Origin: Streptomyces sp. ISL-66
Lineage (GTDB): Bacteria; Actinomycetota; Actinomycetes; Streptomycetales; Streptomycetaceae
Reading direction: 5' to 3'
NCBI RefSeq assembly: GCF_018614135.1
Contig: NZ_JAGGOW010000102.1
Coordinates: 26,722-90,721, forward strand
DNA: 64,000 bases
The translations under genes were made by a program, and so were the position numbers. The notes below the pieces were generated by a model. The model was not told where the DNA came from, searched no databases, and saw only the letters and a list, made by a program, of their open reading frames with translations. This document shows positions 35,068 to 42,993 of this stretch, one piece after another (the stretch's first letter is position 1; the number at the start of each line of letters is the position of its first letter).

Positions 35068-35105
35068 TTCTCGCCACCTGGCCGTAGCTATACGAGAACA
35101 GGGCC
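35068..35105 (-). repeat. Right 38-bp terminal inverted repeat
   Basis: Reverse complement begins GGCCCTGTTCTCGTATAGCT and matches the left end at 34 of 38 positions. It is followed by the GTCAC duplication. Confidence 0.85.
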
Positions 35106-35127
35106 GTCACAGCACTAGTGTGCGTAC

Positions 35128-36072
35128 GTGAGCCTTTACGTCGTCGTGGGATTCGGGCCCGCCGGAGCGGCCACCGCTCGGCTGCTGGCCGAGCAGGGGC
35201 ACTCGGTACGGGTCGTCACCAAGTCGGGCCGGAGCCCGCAACCCGGTATCGAGCACGTTGCGTTGGACGCGACGGACAGTGGCCGGCTGATCGAGGCCTC
35301 CCGGGGCGCGGCAGCCGTCTACCACTGCGCCGCACCGCCCTATCACCGCTGGGCGGGGCAATGGCCGGCCCTGATCTCCTCGGTCGTCGCGACGGCCGAG
35401 GCGACCGGGGCCGTACTCGTCATGCTGGGCAACCTCTACGGATACGGTCCGGCGGACGGCCCCCTCACCGAGGAGCAGCCGCTCGCGGCGACCGGCCCCA
35501 AGGGGCGGGTGCGGGCCGCCGGTTGGGAGCGGGTACGGAGCCTGCACGAGCAGGGTCGCATCAGGGCGGTCGAGTTGCGGGCCTCCGACTTCTTCGGTCC
35601 CGGCGTGACCGAGGGCGGACACTTGGCCGCGCGGGTCGTGCCACGGGTGCTCCGCGGTAAGCTGGTCTCCACCCTGGGCGATCCGGACGCCCCGCACAGC
35701 TGGACCTATCTTCCCGATGTGGCACGGGCCTTGGTCGAGGTCACGGGCGAGGAGCGTGCCTGGGGTCGGGCCTGGCACGTCCCCACGGCGCCCGCGCTGT
35801 CCGTCAGGGAAATGGTCGACCGTCTCGCCGCCGAGTCCGGAACGGGACCGGTCGCCGTGCGCCGGCTCTCGCCCGCCGTACTGGGTGTCGCATCGCTCTT
35901 CTCGCCGCTGATCCGCGAACTGAAGGAGATCCGCTACCAGTTCGAGCGGCCGTTCCTGGTCGATTCGACCGCCTACGAAGCCGAGTTCGCCGTACGCGCC
36001 ACGCCCGTCGATGAACAGGTCAGGGCTACGGTGGCATGGTGGCGGGCCCGACCGGACACCGTCGGGCGTTGA
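35128..36072 (+). CDS. NAD-dependent epimerase/dehydratase
   Basis: The 314-residue protein begins LYVVVGFGPAGAATARLLAE, a Rossmann motif, and has VMLGNLYGYGPADG and HSWTYLPDVARALVEVTGEE as in extended SDR/isoflavone reductase-like proteins. The usual YxxxK tyrosine is not obvious, so catalysis may differ. The start GTG lies 18 bp after the target duplication of the transposon-like element, so its promoter now comes from within the element or is lost. Confidence 0.85.
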   Translation: MSLYVVVGFGPAGAATARLLAEQGHSVRVVTKSGRSPQPGIEHVALDATDSGRLIEASRGAAAVYHCAAPPYHRWAGQWPALISSVVATAEATGAVLVMLGNLYGYGPADGPLTEEQPLAATGPKGRVRAAGWERVRSLHEQGRIRAVELRASDFFGPGVTEGGHLAARVVPRVLRGKLVSTLGDPDAPHSWTYLPDVARALVEVTGEERAWGRAWHVPTAPALSVREMVDRLAAESGTGPVAVRRLSPAVLGVASLFSPLIRELKEIRYQFERPFLVDSTAYEAEFAVRATPVDEQVRATVAWWRARPDTVGR

Positions 36073-36140
36073 CCGATGCCGCACAGCGGCCGGCGGCCAC
36101 CGCGTCGCGCAGGGCGTCCACGGGGGCGGTCCTGTCCTGA

Positions 36141-37133
36141 TCACCAGCGGTCGTGGACCTGCGGGCGGATCAGGTCGTCGTAGACCTCCTGCACGGCCTT
36201 GTGCGTCTCCCGCGACAGCGGCGCCAGCGCGGCCGCGGCCGCGTTGCCCTGCGCCTGACCGGCATGGCGCGCGCCGGGGATGACCACGCTCACCGCCTCC
36301 TGGTCGACGATCCAGCGCAGCGCGAACTGGGCCAGGGCCACGCCCTCGGGAACGAGCGGACGAAGTCGCTCCACTGCTTCGAGCCCCGTCGCGTAGTCCA
36401 CTCCGGAGAAGGTCTCCCCGACGTCGAAGACCTCGCCGCCCCGGTTGTAGCTTCGGTGGTCATCCGCACCGAAGACGGTCGCGGCCGTGTACCGGCCCGA
36501 GAGCAGCCCGCTGGCCAGCGGCACGCGCGCGATGATCCCGACTCCCGCCTGCGCCGCGGCCGGCAGGACCTGCTCCAGCGGCTTGGTGCGGAAGGTGTTC
36601 AGGACGATCTGGACCGTGGCCAGGTTCGGGCGGCGGATGGCGGACAGTGCCTCCTCGCAACTGCGGACGCTGACTCCGTAAGCACCGATCGTTCCGTCCT
36701 CGACCAACGCGTCGAGGGCGTCGAACACCTCGTCGTTCGCGTACACCGGGCCGGGCGGGCAGTGCAGTTGCACCAGATCGAGCCGCTCGACGCCGAGGTT
36801 GCTCCGCGAACGATCGGTCCACGCACGGAAGTTGGCGGCGTTGTAGTTCTCCGGCTCCTGGGCGACCCGTCGGCCCATCTTCGTCGCCACGGTCGGCGCC
36901 GTCGCACCCGTCCCCGCGAGCGAGCGCAGGAGCTTGCCGATGATCTGCTCGCTCCGCCCGTCCCCGTACTCGTCGGCCGTGTCGATGAAGCTCACGCCCG
37001 AGTCCAGTGCGGCACGCAGCGTGCCGAGCGCGTCGGACTCGTCCACTTCCCCCCAGCCCGTGCCGAACTGCCAGGCTCCGAGCCCGACCACTCCGACCTG
37101 CCTACCCGTACGCCCCAGCTGCCTGTTTTCCAT
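36141..37133 (-). CDS. Aldo/keto reductase
   Basis: The 330-residue enzyme starts MENRQLGRTGRQVGVVGLGA and has SFIDTADEYGDGRSEQIIGK (catalytic Asp/Tyr), TVATKMGRR (Lys) and LDLVQLHCPP (His), the AKR tetrad. Its long loop and GIIARVPLASGLLSGRYT are typical of the AKR11/12-like bacterial group. It reduces carbonyls with NADPH. The frame continues to 37868 only as a shadow of the next gene. Confidence 0.92.
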   Translation of the reverse strand: MENRQLGRTGRQVGVVGLGAWQFGTGWGEVDESDALGTLRAALDSGVSFIDTADEYGDGRSEQIIGKLLRSLAGTGATAPTVATKMGRRVAQEPENYNAANFRAWTDRSRSNLGVERLDLVQLHCPPGPVYANDEVFDALDALVEDGTIGAYGVSVRSCEEALSAIRRPNLATVQIVLNTFRTKPLEQVLPAAAQAGVGIIARVPLASGLLSGRYTAATVFGADDHRSYNRGGEVFDVGETFSGVDYATGLEAVERLRPLVPEGVALAQFALRWIVDQEAVSVVIPGARHAGQAQGNAAAAALAPLSRETHKAVQEVYDDLIRPQVHDRW

Positions 37134-37228
37134 GATCCCGACTCTAAACGGAAGGCCGGACGACGGCATGGGGTGATCAAGCCGAACATGGCCGTCGCGC
37201 TGCCGGGAACGCCCGCGCCGTCGCCGGC

Positions 37229-38329
37229 CTATCCGTTGCGGATCGCGTTCACCAGTCCGGCGACGAGGTGCGCCCGCTCGGCCATCGCTCCGACCACCAG
37301 GTACTCGTGGTCGGCGTGGGCCCCGCCCCCGACCGCTCCGAGGCCGTCGAGCGTCGGTACTCCCAGCGCCGCCGTGAAGTTGCCGTCGCTGCCACCGCCG
37401 ACCGCCTTGCCTTCGATGCCGGGGAGCAGTCGCTCGGCCACCGCGAAGAGCTCGGCCGACGCCGACTCGGGCATCGGGGGCCGGCCGATGGCTCCTTCGA
37501 CCGTGATCCGCGCCTCGTCCAGATGCGGGGCGAGCGCCGCGAACGCGGACTCGACGCGCTCCTTCTCCGCGCCCGATTCCACCCGGACGTCGACGATGAC
37601 GGTCGCCTCCGCCGGAACGACGTTGTCGAGGGTGCCCGCGGACGCGACGGTCGGGGTGACGGTCGTGCCGATCTCGGGGCGGCCGAGCGCCGCGATGTCC
37701 AGTACCTGGTGCGCCGCTTCGATCAGGGCGTTCACTCCGGCGGTGGGTTCGAGGCCCGCGTGCGAGGCCCGGCCAGCGATGGAGACCCGGAAGGTGCCGC
37801 AGCCCTTGCGGCCGGTCTTCAGGGCTCCGCCGTCGGCGGCGCCCTCGAAGACGAGTACGGCCCCGCACGCGAGGGCTCGTTCCTCGATGAGGGCGCGGGA
37901 GGAACGGGAGCCCACCTCTTCGTCGGCGGTCACCAGGATCTCGACGCCGGACCGGTCGTCGAGCGCCGCCAGTCCGTGGATCGCCTGGACCAGGCCGCCG
38001 AGCATGTCGAACACTCCCGGGCCCGTCGCGTGCCCGTCTTCCACGAGGAACGGGCGGCGTTCGAGGGTTCCGAGCGGGAACACCGTGTCGTGGTGCCCGA
38101 GGATCAGCACCTTGGGATCGCCGCCGGCCGACCAGTGGACGTGGGGCCCGGCTTCGCTGTCGACGAGGAGGGCCTCCCCGCCGAGACGGCTCTCGATGAC
38201 GGCGGCGACGACTTTGGCCGATGCCGTCAAGGCGTCGAGATCGCGTGAGGGGGACTCGACCTCGACGAGCGTCCTGAGGTCCTCGATCATCGCGTCAACA
38301 CTCACGTGGACGGCCTTGTGCATCGTCAT
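37229..38329 (-). CDS. M20-family metallopeptidase (glutamate carboxypeptidase-like)
   Basis: The 366-residue protein has the M20 dizinc set: LILGHHDTVFP (H, with D two on), GVFDMLGGLVQAIHG (bridging D), LVTADEEVGS (catalytic and metal E) and the late GGGAHADHEYLVV H. Between lies the dimerisation domain. It resembles carboxypeptidase G2, removing C-terminal glutamate, but could act on other acyl amino acids. Confidence 0.9.
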   Translation of the reverse strand: MTMHKAVHVSVDAMIEDLRTLVEVESPSRDLDALTASAKVVAAVIESRLGGEALLVDSEAGPHVHWSAGGDPKVLILGHHDTVFPLGTLERRPFLVEDGHATGPGVFDMLGGLVQAIHGLAALDDRSGVEILVTADEEVGSRSSRALIEERALACGAVLVFEGAADGGALKTGRKGCGTFRVSIAGRASHAGLEPTAGVNALIEAAHQVLDIAALGRPEIGTTVTPTVASAGTLDNVVPAEATVIVDVRVESGAEKERVESAFAALAPHLDEARITVEGAIGRPPMPESASAELFAVAERLLPGIEGKAVGGGSDGNFTAALGVPTLDGLGAVGGGAHADHEYLVVGAMAERAHLVAGLVNAIRNG

Positions 38330-38388
38330 GGCGCAAGGTTAGCCCGCATGCGAACCCCCATGATCGTACGAACGCCGCCTGCGCGAAA

Positions 38389-38432
38389 GGATCCGGCCGG
38401 CCACCCCTCATGGAGGCGTGTCGGCCGGATCC
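38389..38432 (-). terminator. Hairpin terminator after the SDR gene
   Basis: GGATCCGGCCG (38389-38399) and CGGCCGGATCC (38422-38432) pair perfectly over 11 bp with a 22-base loop, just beyond the SDR stop. Confidence 0.65.
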
Positions 38433-38454
38433 CGAGCCCGGTGGCCCCTCCCGG

Positions 38455-39240
38455 TCAGGCGGCGGCGCCGCCGTCGATCACCAGGTCGGTGCCGACCACG
38501 GAGGCGGCGTCAGCCGAAGCCAGGTAGAGCACGGCTGCCGCGACCTCGGCGGTGGTGGACACCCGGCCCAAGGGCGATTCGCCCTTCATGCGGGCCGCGC
38601 GGTCGGCGTCGGTCTCGCCCGCGTGGAGCGACATGGTGGTGGCGGACGGGCCGGGGCTCACCGCGTTGATGCGGACTCCGTCGGCGATGTGGTCCAGGGC
38701 CGCGACCCGCGTCAGGGCGGCGACGGCCGCCTTGGTGGCGGCGTAGCCACCCACTCCCGGGATGCGGGTGTGGGCGCCGAGGTTGGAGGAGACGTTGACG
38801 ATCGCCCCGCCGGTGGACTGCTCGCGCATCCGGGACACCTCGGCCTGCAGTCCGAAGAGCACGCCGGTGACGTTGATGTCGAGCAGGCTGCGCCAATCCG
38901 CCTCGGAGAGGTCGGCTATGGGGCCGCCGCCCAGGAAGACGCCCGCGTTGTTGACGGCGACGTCGAGGCTGCCGAAGAGTTCCACGGTCCGGTCGACGAG
39001 GCCTCGTACCTCCTCGGAGCGGGAGACGTCGGCGGTGACCGCGGCGGCCGTTCCGCCCTCCTTCTCGATCAGGGCGACCGTTTCGGCGAGCGGTGCGGCG
39101 GTGCGTCCGGCGACGACCACCGAGGCCCCCTCGGCCGCGAAGGCGACGGCGATGGCTCGTCCGATGCCGGATCCGGCGCCGGTGACGAGGACGCTCTTGC
39201 CGGTGAAACGTGTGGACACGGTACTGACTCCCTTGTTCAT
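38455..39240 (-). CDS. Short-chain dehydrogenase/reductase
   Basis: The 261-residue enzyme has VLVTGAGSGIGRAIA (cofactor loop), DVAVNNAGVFLGGG, IVNVSSNLGA (Ser) and GYAATKAAV (YxxxK), plus SPGPSATTM. The GR after the second strand suggests NADPH. AAAGG is six bases before the ATG. It lies downstream of an MFS/TetR pair but has its own promoter region (39241-39357), which contains GTGCGCC repeats. Confidence 0.92.
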   Translation of the reverse strand: MNKGVSTVSTRFTGKSVLVTGAGSGIGRAIAVAFAAEGASVVVAGRTAAPLAETVALIEKEGGTAAAVTADVSRSEEVRGLVDRTVELFGSLDVAVNNAGVFLGGGPIADLSEADWRSLLDINVTGVLFGLQAEVSRMREQSTGGAIVNVSSNLGAHTRIPGVGGYAATKAAVAALTRVAALDHIADGVRINAVSPGPSATTMSLHAGETDADRAARMKGESPLGRVSTTAEVAAAVLYLASADAASVVGTDLVIDGGAAA

Positions 39241-39357
39241 TGCTGGCCTTTCTCTGTGCGACGTGCGCCGTGCGCCGTGCAGTGCGCGTGCTCGTTGGTC
39301 CTTGACTCGTAACCGGGGGCCGCCGACGGGACTTCCCGACCGGCGGACTATGGCCGG

Positions 39358-40797
39358 TTACTTGATGCGGGTGTTGAGGAAACCGGCCGCGGCGAAGGCG
39401 ATCGCCATCGCCGCGAGCGAGACCTTGTCGGAACCGAGGGCGAGGACGGTGGCGAAGATGACCGTCGGGCCGAGCTCCATCGCGGTGTTCATGACCCCGC
39501 CCGCGAGTCCCGCCTGGTGCGGCTCGACCCCGTCCGTGGCCAGGACCGCGGCGCCGGCGAAGGCCGCGGCGCCACCGGCCGGCAGCAGGAGCAGGCCGGG
39601 GAGGAGGCCGAGGGCGTACGGGGTGTTCTCGGCCAGCCCGGTGAGGGCGAGGAGTCCGAGGCCCGCCGCAGCGGTGACGAGGCCGGCCGTGGTCACGGTC
39701 GCGGTCCCGTACCGGGCGATGAGCGGGCCTGCCGCGCGGCCGGCCAGGAGCAGCGTCACCGCGAAGGGGACGAACGCGGCGGAGGTCTGGAGCGCCGACC
39801 AGCCGCGGTCCTCCTGGAGGCTGAGCGAGAGCAGGACGAATGCCGTGGCCGTGCCGGCCGCGGTCAGGCCGATGGCCGAAAGGGCCAGGACCCGGCGGCC
39901 GTTGCGGAGGAATCCGAGCGGGAGCAGCGGGTCACGGGCTCGGCGCTCGACGATCGGGAAGGCCACGAGGAGTACGGCGGCGGTGAGCAGGGCGACCAGG
40001 ACTCCGGTCGATCCCCAGGAGTGGGCGTCGGTGAGGACGAGGCCGTAACTGGCCAGGCTGATGCCGGCGGTGGCGAGCAAGGCGCCCGGGAGGTCGAGGG
40101 ACCGGCCCTCGCCTGCCGGGGTGGCGGGCAGCAGGCGGGGGGCGAGTGCCAGTGCGGCTACGGCCACCGCGACGGGAACGACGAAGGACAGCCGCCAGGT
40201 GGAGAGTGCGGAGATCACCCCGGACAGCAGGTTTCCGGCGGTCGCGCCGAGCACGGAGAGGCCGCCCCAGGTGGCCATGGCCCTTCCGTACGCGGCGGGT
40301 TGGGGGAAGACCGCGCGCAGGACGGCCATCGCGGCGGGCGCGGTGAGCGCGGCGCCCACGCCCTGGGCGAAGCGGGCCGTGAGCAGGACCCCGGGGCCCT
40401 GGGCGAGCGGTGCGGCGAGGGAGGCGACGGCGAACACGACCAGTCCGACGTTGAGGGCCCGGCGTCCGCCGAAACGGTCGGCGATGCGGCCGCCGAAGAG
40501 CAGGAGTCCGGCGAAGGTCAGGCCGTAGGCGGCGCTGAGGAGGAGCAGGCCGTCGCGGGCCAGGCCGAACTCGCCGCCGATGGCGGGCAGCGGGACGATG
40601 AGCGAGGTGAGCGTGAAGATCAAGGACATCTGGACCGCGCCGAGCAGCACGAAGGCAGGACCGGAAGCAGGGCCGGAAGCGGGGCCGGAGGCAGGGTCGG
40701 TCGCCCTGGGTGCGGATGGGCTGGGTCCTGTCGTGGTGGCGGCCGAGACGGCGGCCGGAGCCACCGCCTTCATGTTGCCGCTCTGTGTGGCGGTCAT
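39358..40797 (-). CDS. MFS drug-type exporter (EmrB/QacA-like)
   Basis: The 479-residue protein has 12-14 membrane segments and the MFS loop LLFGGRIADRFGGRRALNVG. An Ala/Ser/Pro-rich start with ASGPASGPASGPA repeats precedes the first helix. GGGGGAG precedes the ATG. It is encoded right after the TetR gene, with the same operator-like sequence upstream, so it is probably the TetR target and exports a drug or metabolite. Confidence 0.9.
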   Translation of the reverse strand: MTATQSGNMKAVAPAAVSAATTTGPSPSAPRATDPASGPASGPASGPAFVLLGAVQMSLIFTLTSLIVPLPAIGGEFGLARDGLLLLSAAYGLTFAGLLLFGGRIADRFGGRRALNVGLVVFAVASLAAPLAQGPGVLLTARFAQGVGAALTAPAAMAVLRAVFPQPAAYGRAMATWGGLSVLGATAGNLLSGVISALSTWRLSFVVPVAVAVAALALAPRLLPATPAGEGRSLDLPGALLATAGISLASYGLVLTDAHSWGSTGVLVALLTAAVLLVAFPIVERRARDPLLPLGFLRNGRRVLALSAIGLTAAGTATAFVLLSLSLQEDRGWSALQTSAAFVPFAVTLLLAGRAAGPLIARYGTATVTTAGLVTAAAGLGLLALTGLAENTPYALGLLPGLLLLPAGGAAAFAGAAVLATDGVEPHQAGLAGGVMNTAMELGPTVIFATVLALGSDKVSLAAMAIAFAAAGFLNTRIK

Positions 40798-40822
40798 TTT
40801 CTCCCCCTAATATTTGATCGCA

Positions 40823-40840
40823 CGTTCCAGAATGAGCGTA
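40823..40840. promoter_or_regulatory. TetR operator-like motif before the exporter gene
   Basis: CGTTCCAGAATGAGCGTA shares CGTTCCAGwAT with the tetR promoter (minus-strand CGTTCCAGTATCTCGTA). It lies 26-43 bp before the exporter start. Confidence 0.45.
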
Positions 40841-40848
40841 TGAAGAAA

Positions 40849-40866
40849 CTTCCCCGCAGGGGGAAG
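40849..40866 (-). terminator. Small hairpin after the tetR gene
   Basis: CTTCCCC/GGGGAAG pair over 7 bp around a GCAG loop. It may partly separate tetR from the exporter gene. Confidence 0.55.
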
Positions 40867-40872
40867 CGAATT

Positions 40873-41457
40873 TCAGTCGAGCAGGGCCAGCGCCTGCTCC
40901 GCCGCGTCGCGCACCAGGTTCGGATCGCCCGACGCCTTGCCAACGACGCGCAGGCCCTGCATCAGCACCAGCAGCATCCGCGCGAGGGTGCGCGGATCGC
41001 GATCCTCGGGCAGTTCGCCCTGGGCCTGGGCCCGTACCAGCGCCGAGCGGAACAGGGTCTCGATGTGGCCCCAGCTCGCCTCGACCCTGCGAGCCGCCTC
41101 CGCGTCGTGCGCGCCGAGTTCCGCGGCCGTATTGGTGACGAAGCAGCCGGTCAGGCGCTGCCCGTTGGTGCTGGCTTCGAGGGCGAAGCGCCGTACCACC
41201 GTGCGCACGGCCGGCAGCGCGGGTCCCGGCTGGGACAGTTCGCGCAGCAGGAGCGAGTCGCGGTTCTCGCTGTAGCGGTCCAGCGCCTTCATGTACAGGT
41301 CGTGCTTGTTGCCGAAGGTGGCGTAGATGCTGGCGCGCCCGACACCGAGGCGGTCGACGAGGTCCGCCATCGACGTCGCCTCGTAGCCGCGCTGCCAGAA
41401 CAGCTCGAGAGCCGACTGCAGCGCGGCGTCGGGATCGAATTCCTTGGTCCTGGCCAC
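40873..41457 (-). CDS. TetR-family transcriptional regulator
   Basis: The 194-residue protein has the TetR DNA-binding start ALQSALELFWQRGYEATSMA, DRLGVGRASIYATFGNKHDL, then a ligand domain ending GLRVVGKASGDPNLVRDAAE, typical of the TetR_C_16/AcrR type. Its own promoter carries a 9-bp inverted repeat. The exporter gene follows in the same direction. Confidence 0.92.
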   Translation of the reverse strand: MARTKEFDPDAALQSALELFWQRGYEATSMADLVDRLGVGRASIYATFGNKHDLYMKALDRYSENRDSLLLRELSQPGPALPAVRTVVRRFALEASTNGQRLTGCFVTNTAAELGAHDAEAARRVEASWGHIETLFRSALVRAQAQGELPEDRDPRTLARMLLVLMQGLRVVGKASGDPNLVRDAAEQALALLD

Positions 41458-41464
41458 GGTCGGT

Positions 41465-41502
41465 ACTCTACGAGATACTGGAACGACTAGTCAAGTATCT
41501 CG
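41465..41502 (-). promoter_or_regulatory. tetR promoter overlapping a 9-bp inverted repeat
   Basis: On the minus strand TTGACT (41494-41489), 18 bases, TAGAGT (41470-41465). CGAGATACT (41471-41479) and AGTATCTCG (41494-41502) are exact inverted repeats; one arm fills the end of the spacer next to the -10 and the other borders the -35, as expected for autorepression. Confidence 0.65.
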
Positions 41503-41511
41503 GAGTCGGGT

Positions 41512-41802
41512 TCACGAGGGTTCCACCGGGAGGCCCCTCGCCGGGCGGGCCGTGAGACCGACGATGTCGACGCAGCGGAGCAATTTGGCCTGGGCGCGGG
41601 GCGAGTCGGCGACGGGTACGACGATCTCGCACACCGCGAGGCCGCCCCCGTCGGAGGCCCTGTACGACAACGCCCTGACGGACAGGTTGTTGAGCGTCGC
41701 GGAGATCCGGGTGAGGGCGTGGCCGCCGTCCTGGACGGTGACGGTCAGCGTGTGGCAGGCGGTGACGACCTCGGGGAGAGCGTCGCTGCGGGTCAGGGTC
41801 AT
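41512..41802 (-). CDS. Stand-alone ACT-domain protein
   Basis: The 96-residue protein starts MTLTRSDALPEVVTACHTLT and has ACT character (LTVTVQDGGHALTRISATLN with the ligand-site G, then VCEIVVPVADSPRAQAKLLR), close to the regulatory subunit of acetolactate synthase. AGGAG stands ten bases before the ATG. Upstream lies a leader peptide and terminator, so its expression seems to be tied to amino-acid supply. It would sense a branched-chain or similar amino acid. Confidence 0.75.
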   Translation of the reverse strand: MTLTRSDALPEVVTACHTLTVTVQDGGHALTRISATLNNLSVRALSYRASDGGGLAVCEIVVPVADSPRAQAKLLRCVDIVGLTARPARGLPVEPS

Positions 41803-41918
41803 GAGTCGTGGGCTCCTGTCCTGGGGTTGCGCGGGGGCGGGGGCGGGGCGGGGGACGGCGGTCGGCAGGTGGCACGGGGCGGGCGGGCTGCGCCCGGACC
41901 GGGAATCGCCTGCCCCGG

Positions 41919-41953
41919 AAAACAAGAAGACCCCTCGCGGATGCGAGAGGTCT
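41919..41953 (-). terminator. Intrinsic terminator (attenuator) before the ACT gene
   Basis: In the minus-strand RNA an 11-bp stem (41953-41943 with 41938-41928, one G-U) with loop ATCC is followed by TCTTGTTTT. It stands between the leader peptide and the ACT gene. A classic T tract is rare in this window. Confidence 0.8.
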
Positions 41954-41989
41954 GCGTGCGGGCGGTGAGCTGTGGGCGTGATCGCGCAG

Positions 41990-42037
41990 TCAGCTCGGGG
42001 CCGGCACGCCGGTGCTAATAATCAGCCGGCGAAGCAT
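41990..42037 (-). CDS. Leader peptide of an amino-acid attenuator
   Basis: A 15-codon frame reads MLRRLIISTGVPAPS and stops 36 bp before the terminator stem. Adjacent Leu-Ile-Ile codons could act as control codons. GGCGTG in the peptide codons can pair with CACGCC further on, giving an alternative fold. No clear Shine-Dalgarno was seen. Leader peptides of this kind are known before ilv and leu genes of actinobacteria. Confidence 0.6.
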   Translation of the reverse strand: MLRRLIISTGVPAPS

Positions 42038-42248
42038 GCGGCAGAGTCTGGCACGGGGCCGCCGGTACGTGGCTCCGCATCTCAGCATGCGGATGCCTGC
42101 CGGGATCGCGGCGCCCACGCCGACCAGACCAGGGCTCCGCGATCGCCCGCCGCGAGGAGCCGCGGTCGGCGGGACCACCCGCGCCATGTCGGTGTCCGAA
42201 CCGCGAAGGCCGCCCGACCCACTCCCCCGGCCTGGCATCGTGTCCCCC

Positions 42249-42857
42249 ATGCACTCCGAGCCGTACAGCGATCCGTCCCGGCACCGCGACCCCGGGATGC
42301 CGCTGGACCGGTTCGCCGAGCGGATCCTCGTGGTCTGCCCCCGCTGCGGCGGCCGGGCACTCTGCACGCCCAGGCCCGGCCTCCCCGAGCTCGCGTACTA
42401 CACCGAGCTGCGGTTCCGGCCCCGGCGGATGACCTGCGCCCACTGCGGGGCCGTCGCCGCATGGGAGGCCGGCGTACGGGGAGCCGGGCTGATCGGCGTG
42501 GTGCTCGGCGGGACCGAGGATCCGTTCTTCCGGCGGCCGCTCTGGCTCCAGACCCGGTGTGCGGGTCACGTCCTCTGGGCCTACAACGAGGAACACGTCG
42601 ACGAGCTGGCCGCCTACGTGGGAGCCCGGTTGCGCGAACGCGGCACCGGCTTCGGCAGCCCGACGCGGTCGATGATCCCCCGGCTGCCCGGCTGGATGAA
42701 GGCCTCGGGCAACCGCTCCGACGTCCTGGCCGGCCTGGAAACGCTGCGCGCCCTGATCCCGCGGTGCGCACCCGCCGACCGCTCCGATGCCGCGCACGAG
42801 CGCGGTGACCGGCCGCGCCCGTCGCCGAGCACCTACTTCCGTGGCGGACCGTACTGA
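42249..42857 (+). CDS. Zinc-ribbon hypothetical protein
   Basis: The 202-residue protein has two Cys pairs, VVCPRCGGRALC and MTCAHCGAVAAW, forming a zinc ribbon. Then come DPFFRRPLWLQTRCAGHVLW and a helical end. It matches uncharacterised actinobacterial TFIIB-type zinc-ribbon proteins. ATG 42249 was chosen as the first start before the ribbon. The region 42038-42248 between the divergent genes holds nothing else that I recognise. Confidence 0.75.
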   Translation: MHSEPYSDPSRHRDPGMPLDRFAERILVVCPRCGGRALCTPRPGLPELAYYTELRFRPRRMTCAHCGAVAAWEAGVRGAGLIGVVLGGTEDPFFRRPLWLQTRCAGHVLWAYNEEHVDELAAYVGARLRERGTGFGSPTRSMIPRLPGWMKASGNRSDVLAGLETLRALIPRCAPADRSDAAHERGDRPRPSPSTYFRGGPY

Positions 42858-42993
42858 GCTCCGCCCCCGTCTCCCCCGCGCCCGTCCAATGGGCGCGCCC
42901 GGGTCGCGACGGGCGGTAGGGGGTGGTGGGCTGGCGGGGTGATCGTACGGCCGACCGGGGCCGGTGCGGTGCGGCCAGGTGAGGAGACGTGTC

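Larger units (their letters stand above)
34195..35105. mobile_element. Non-autonomous Tn3-type element carrying an acetyltransferase
   Basis: The 911-bp segment is bounded by 38-bp terminal inverted repeats (34 of 38 identical), and GTCAC stands on both outer sides (34190-34194, 35106-35110). 38-bp ends with a 5-bp duplication are the known pattern of the Tn3 family. No transposase or resolvase fits inside; the only clear gene is a GNAT acetyltransferase. It sits 23 bp upstream of the epimerase gene at 35128 and so replaced that gene's upstream region. Confidence 0.75.
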
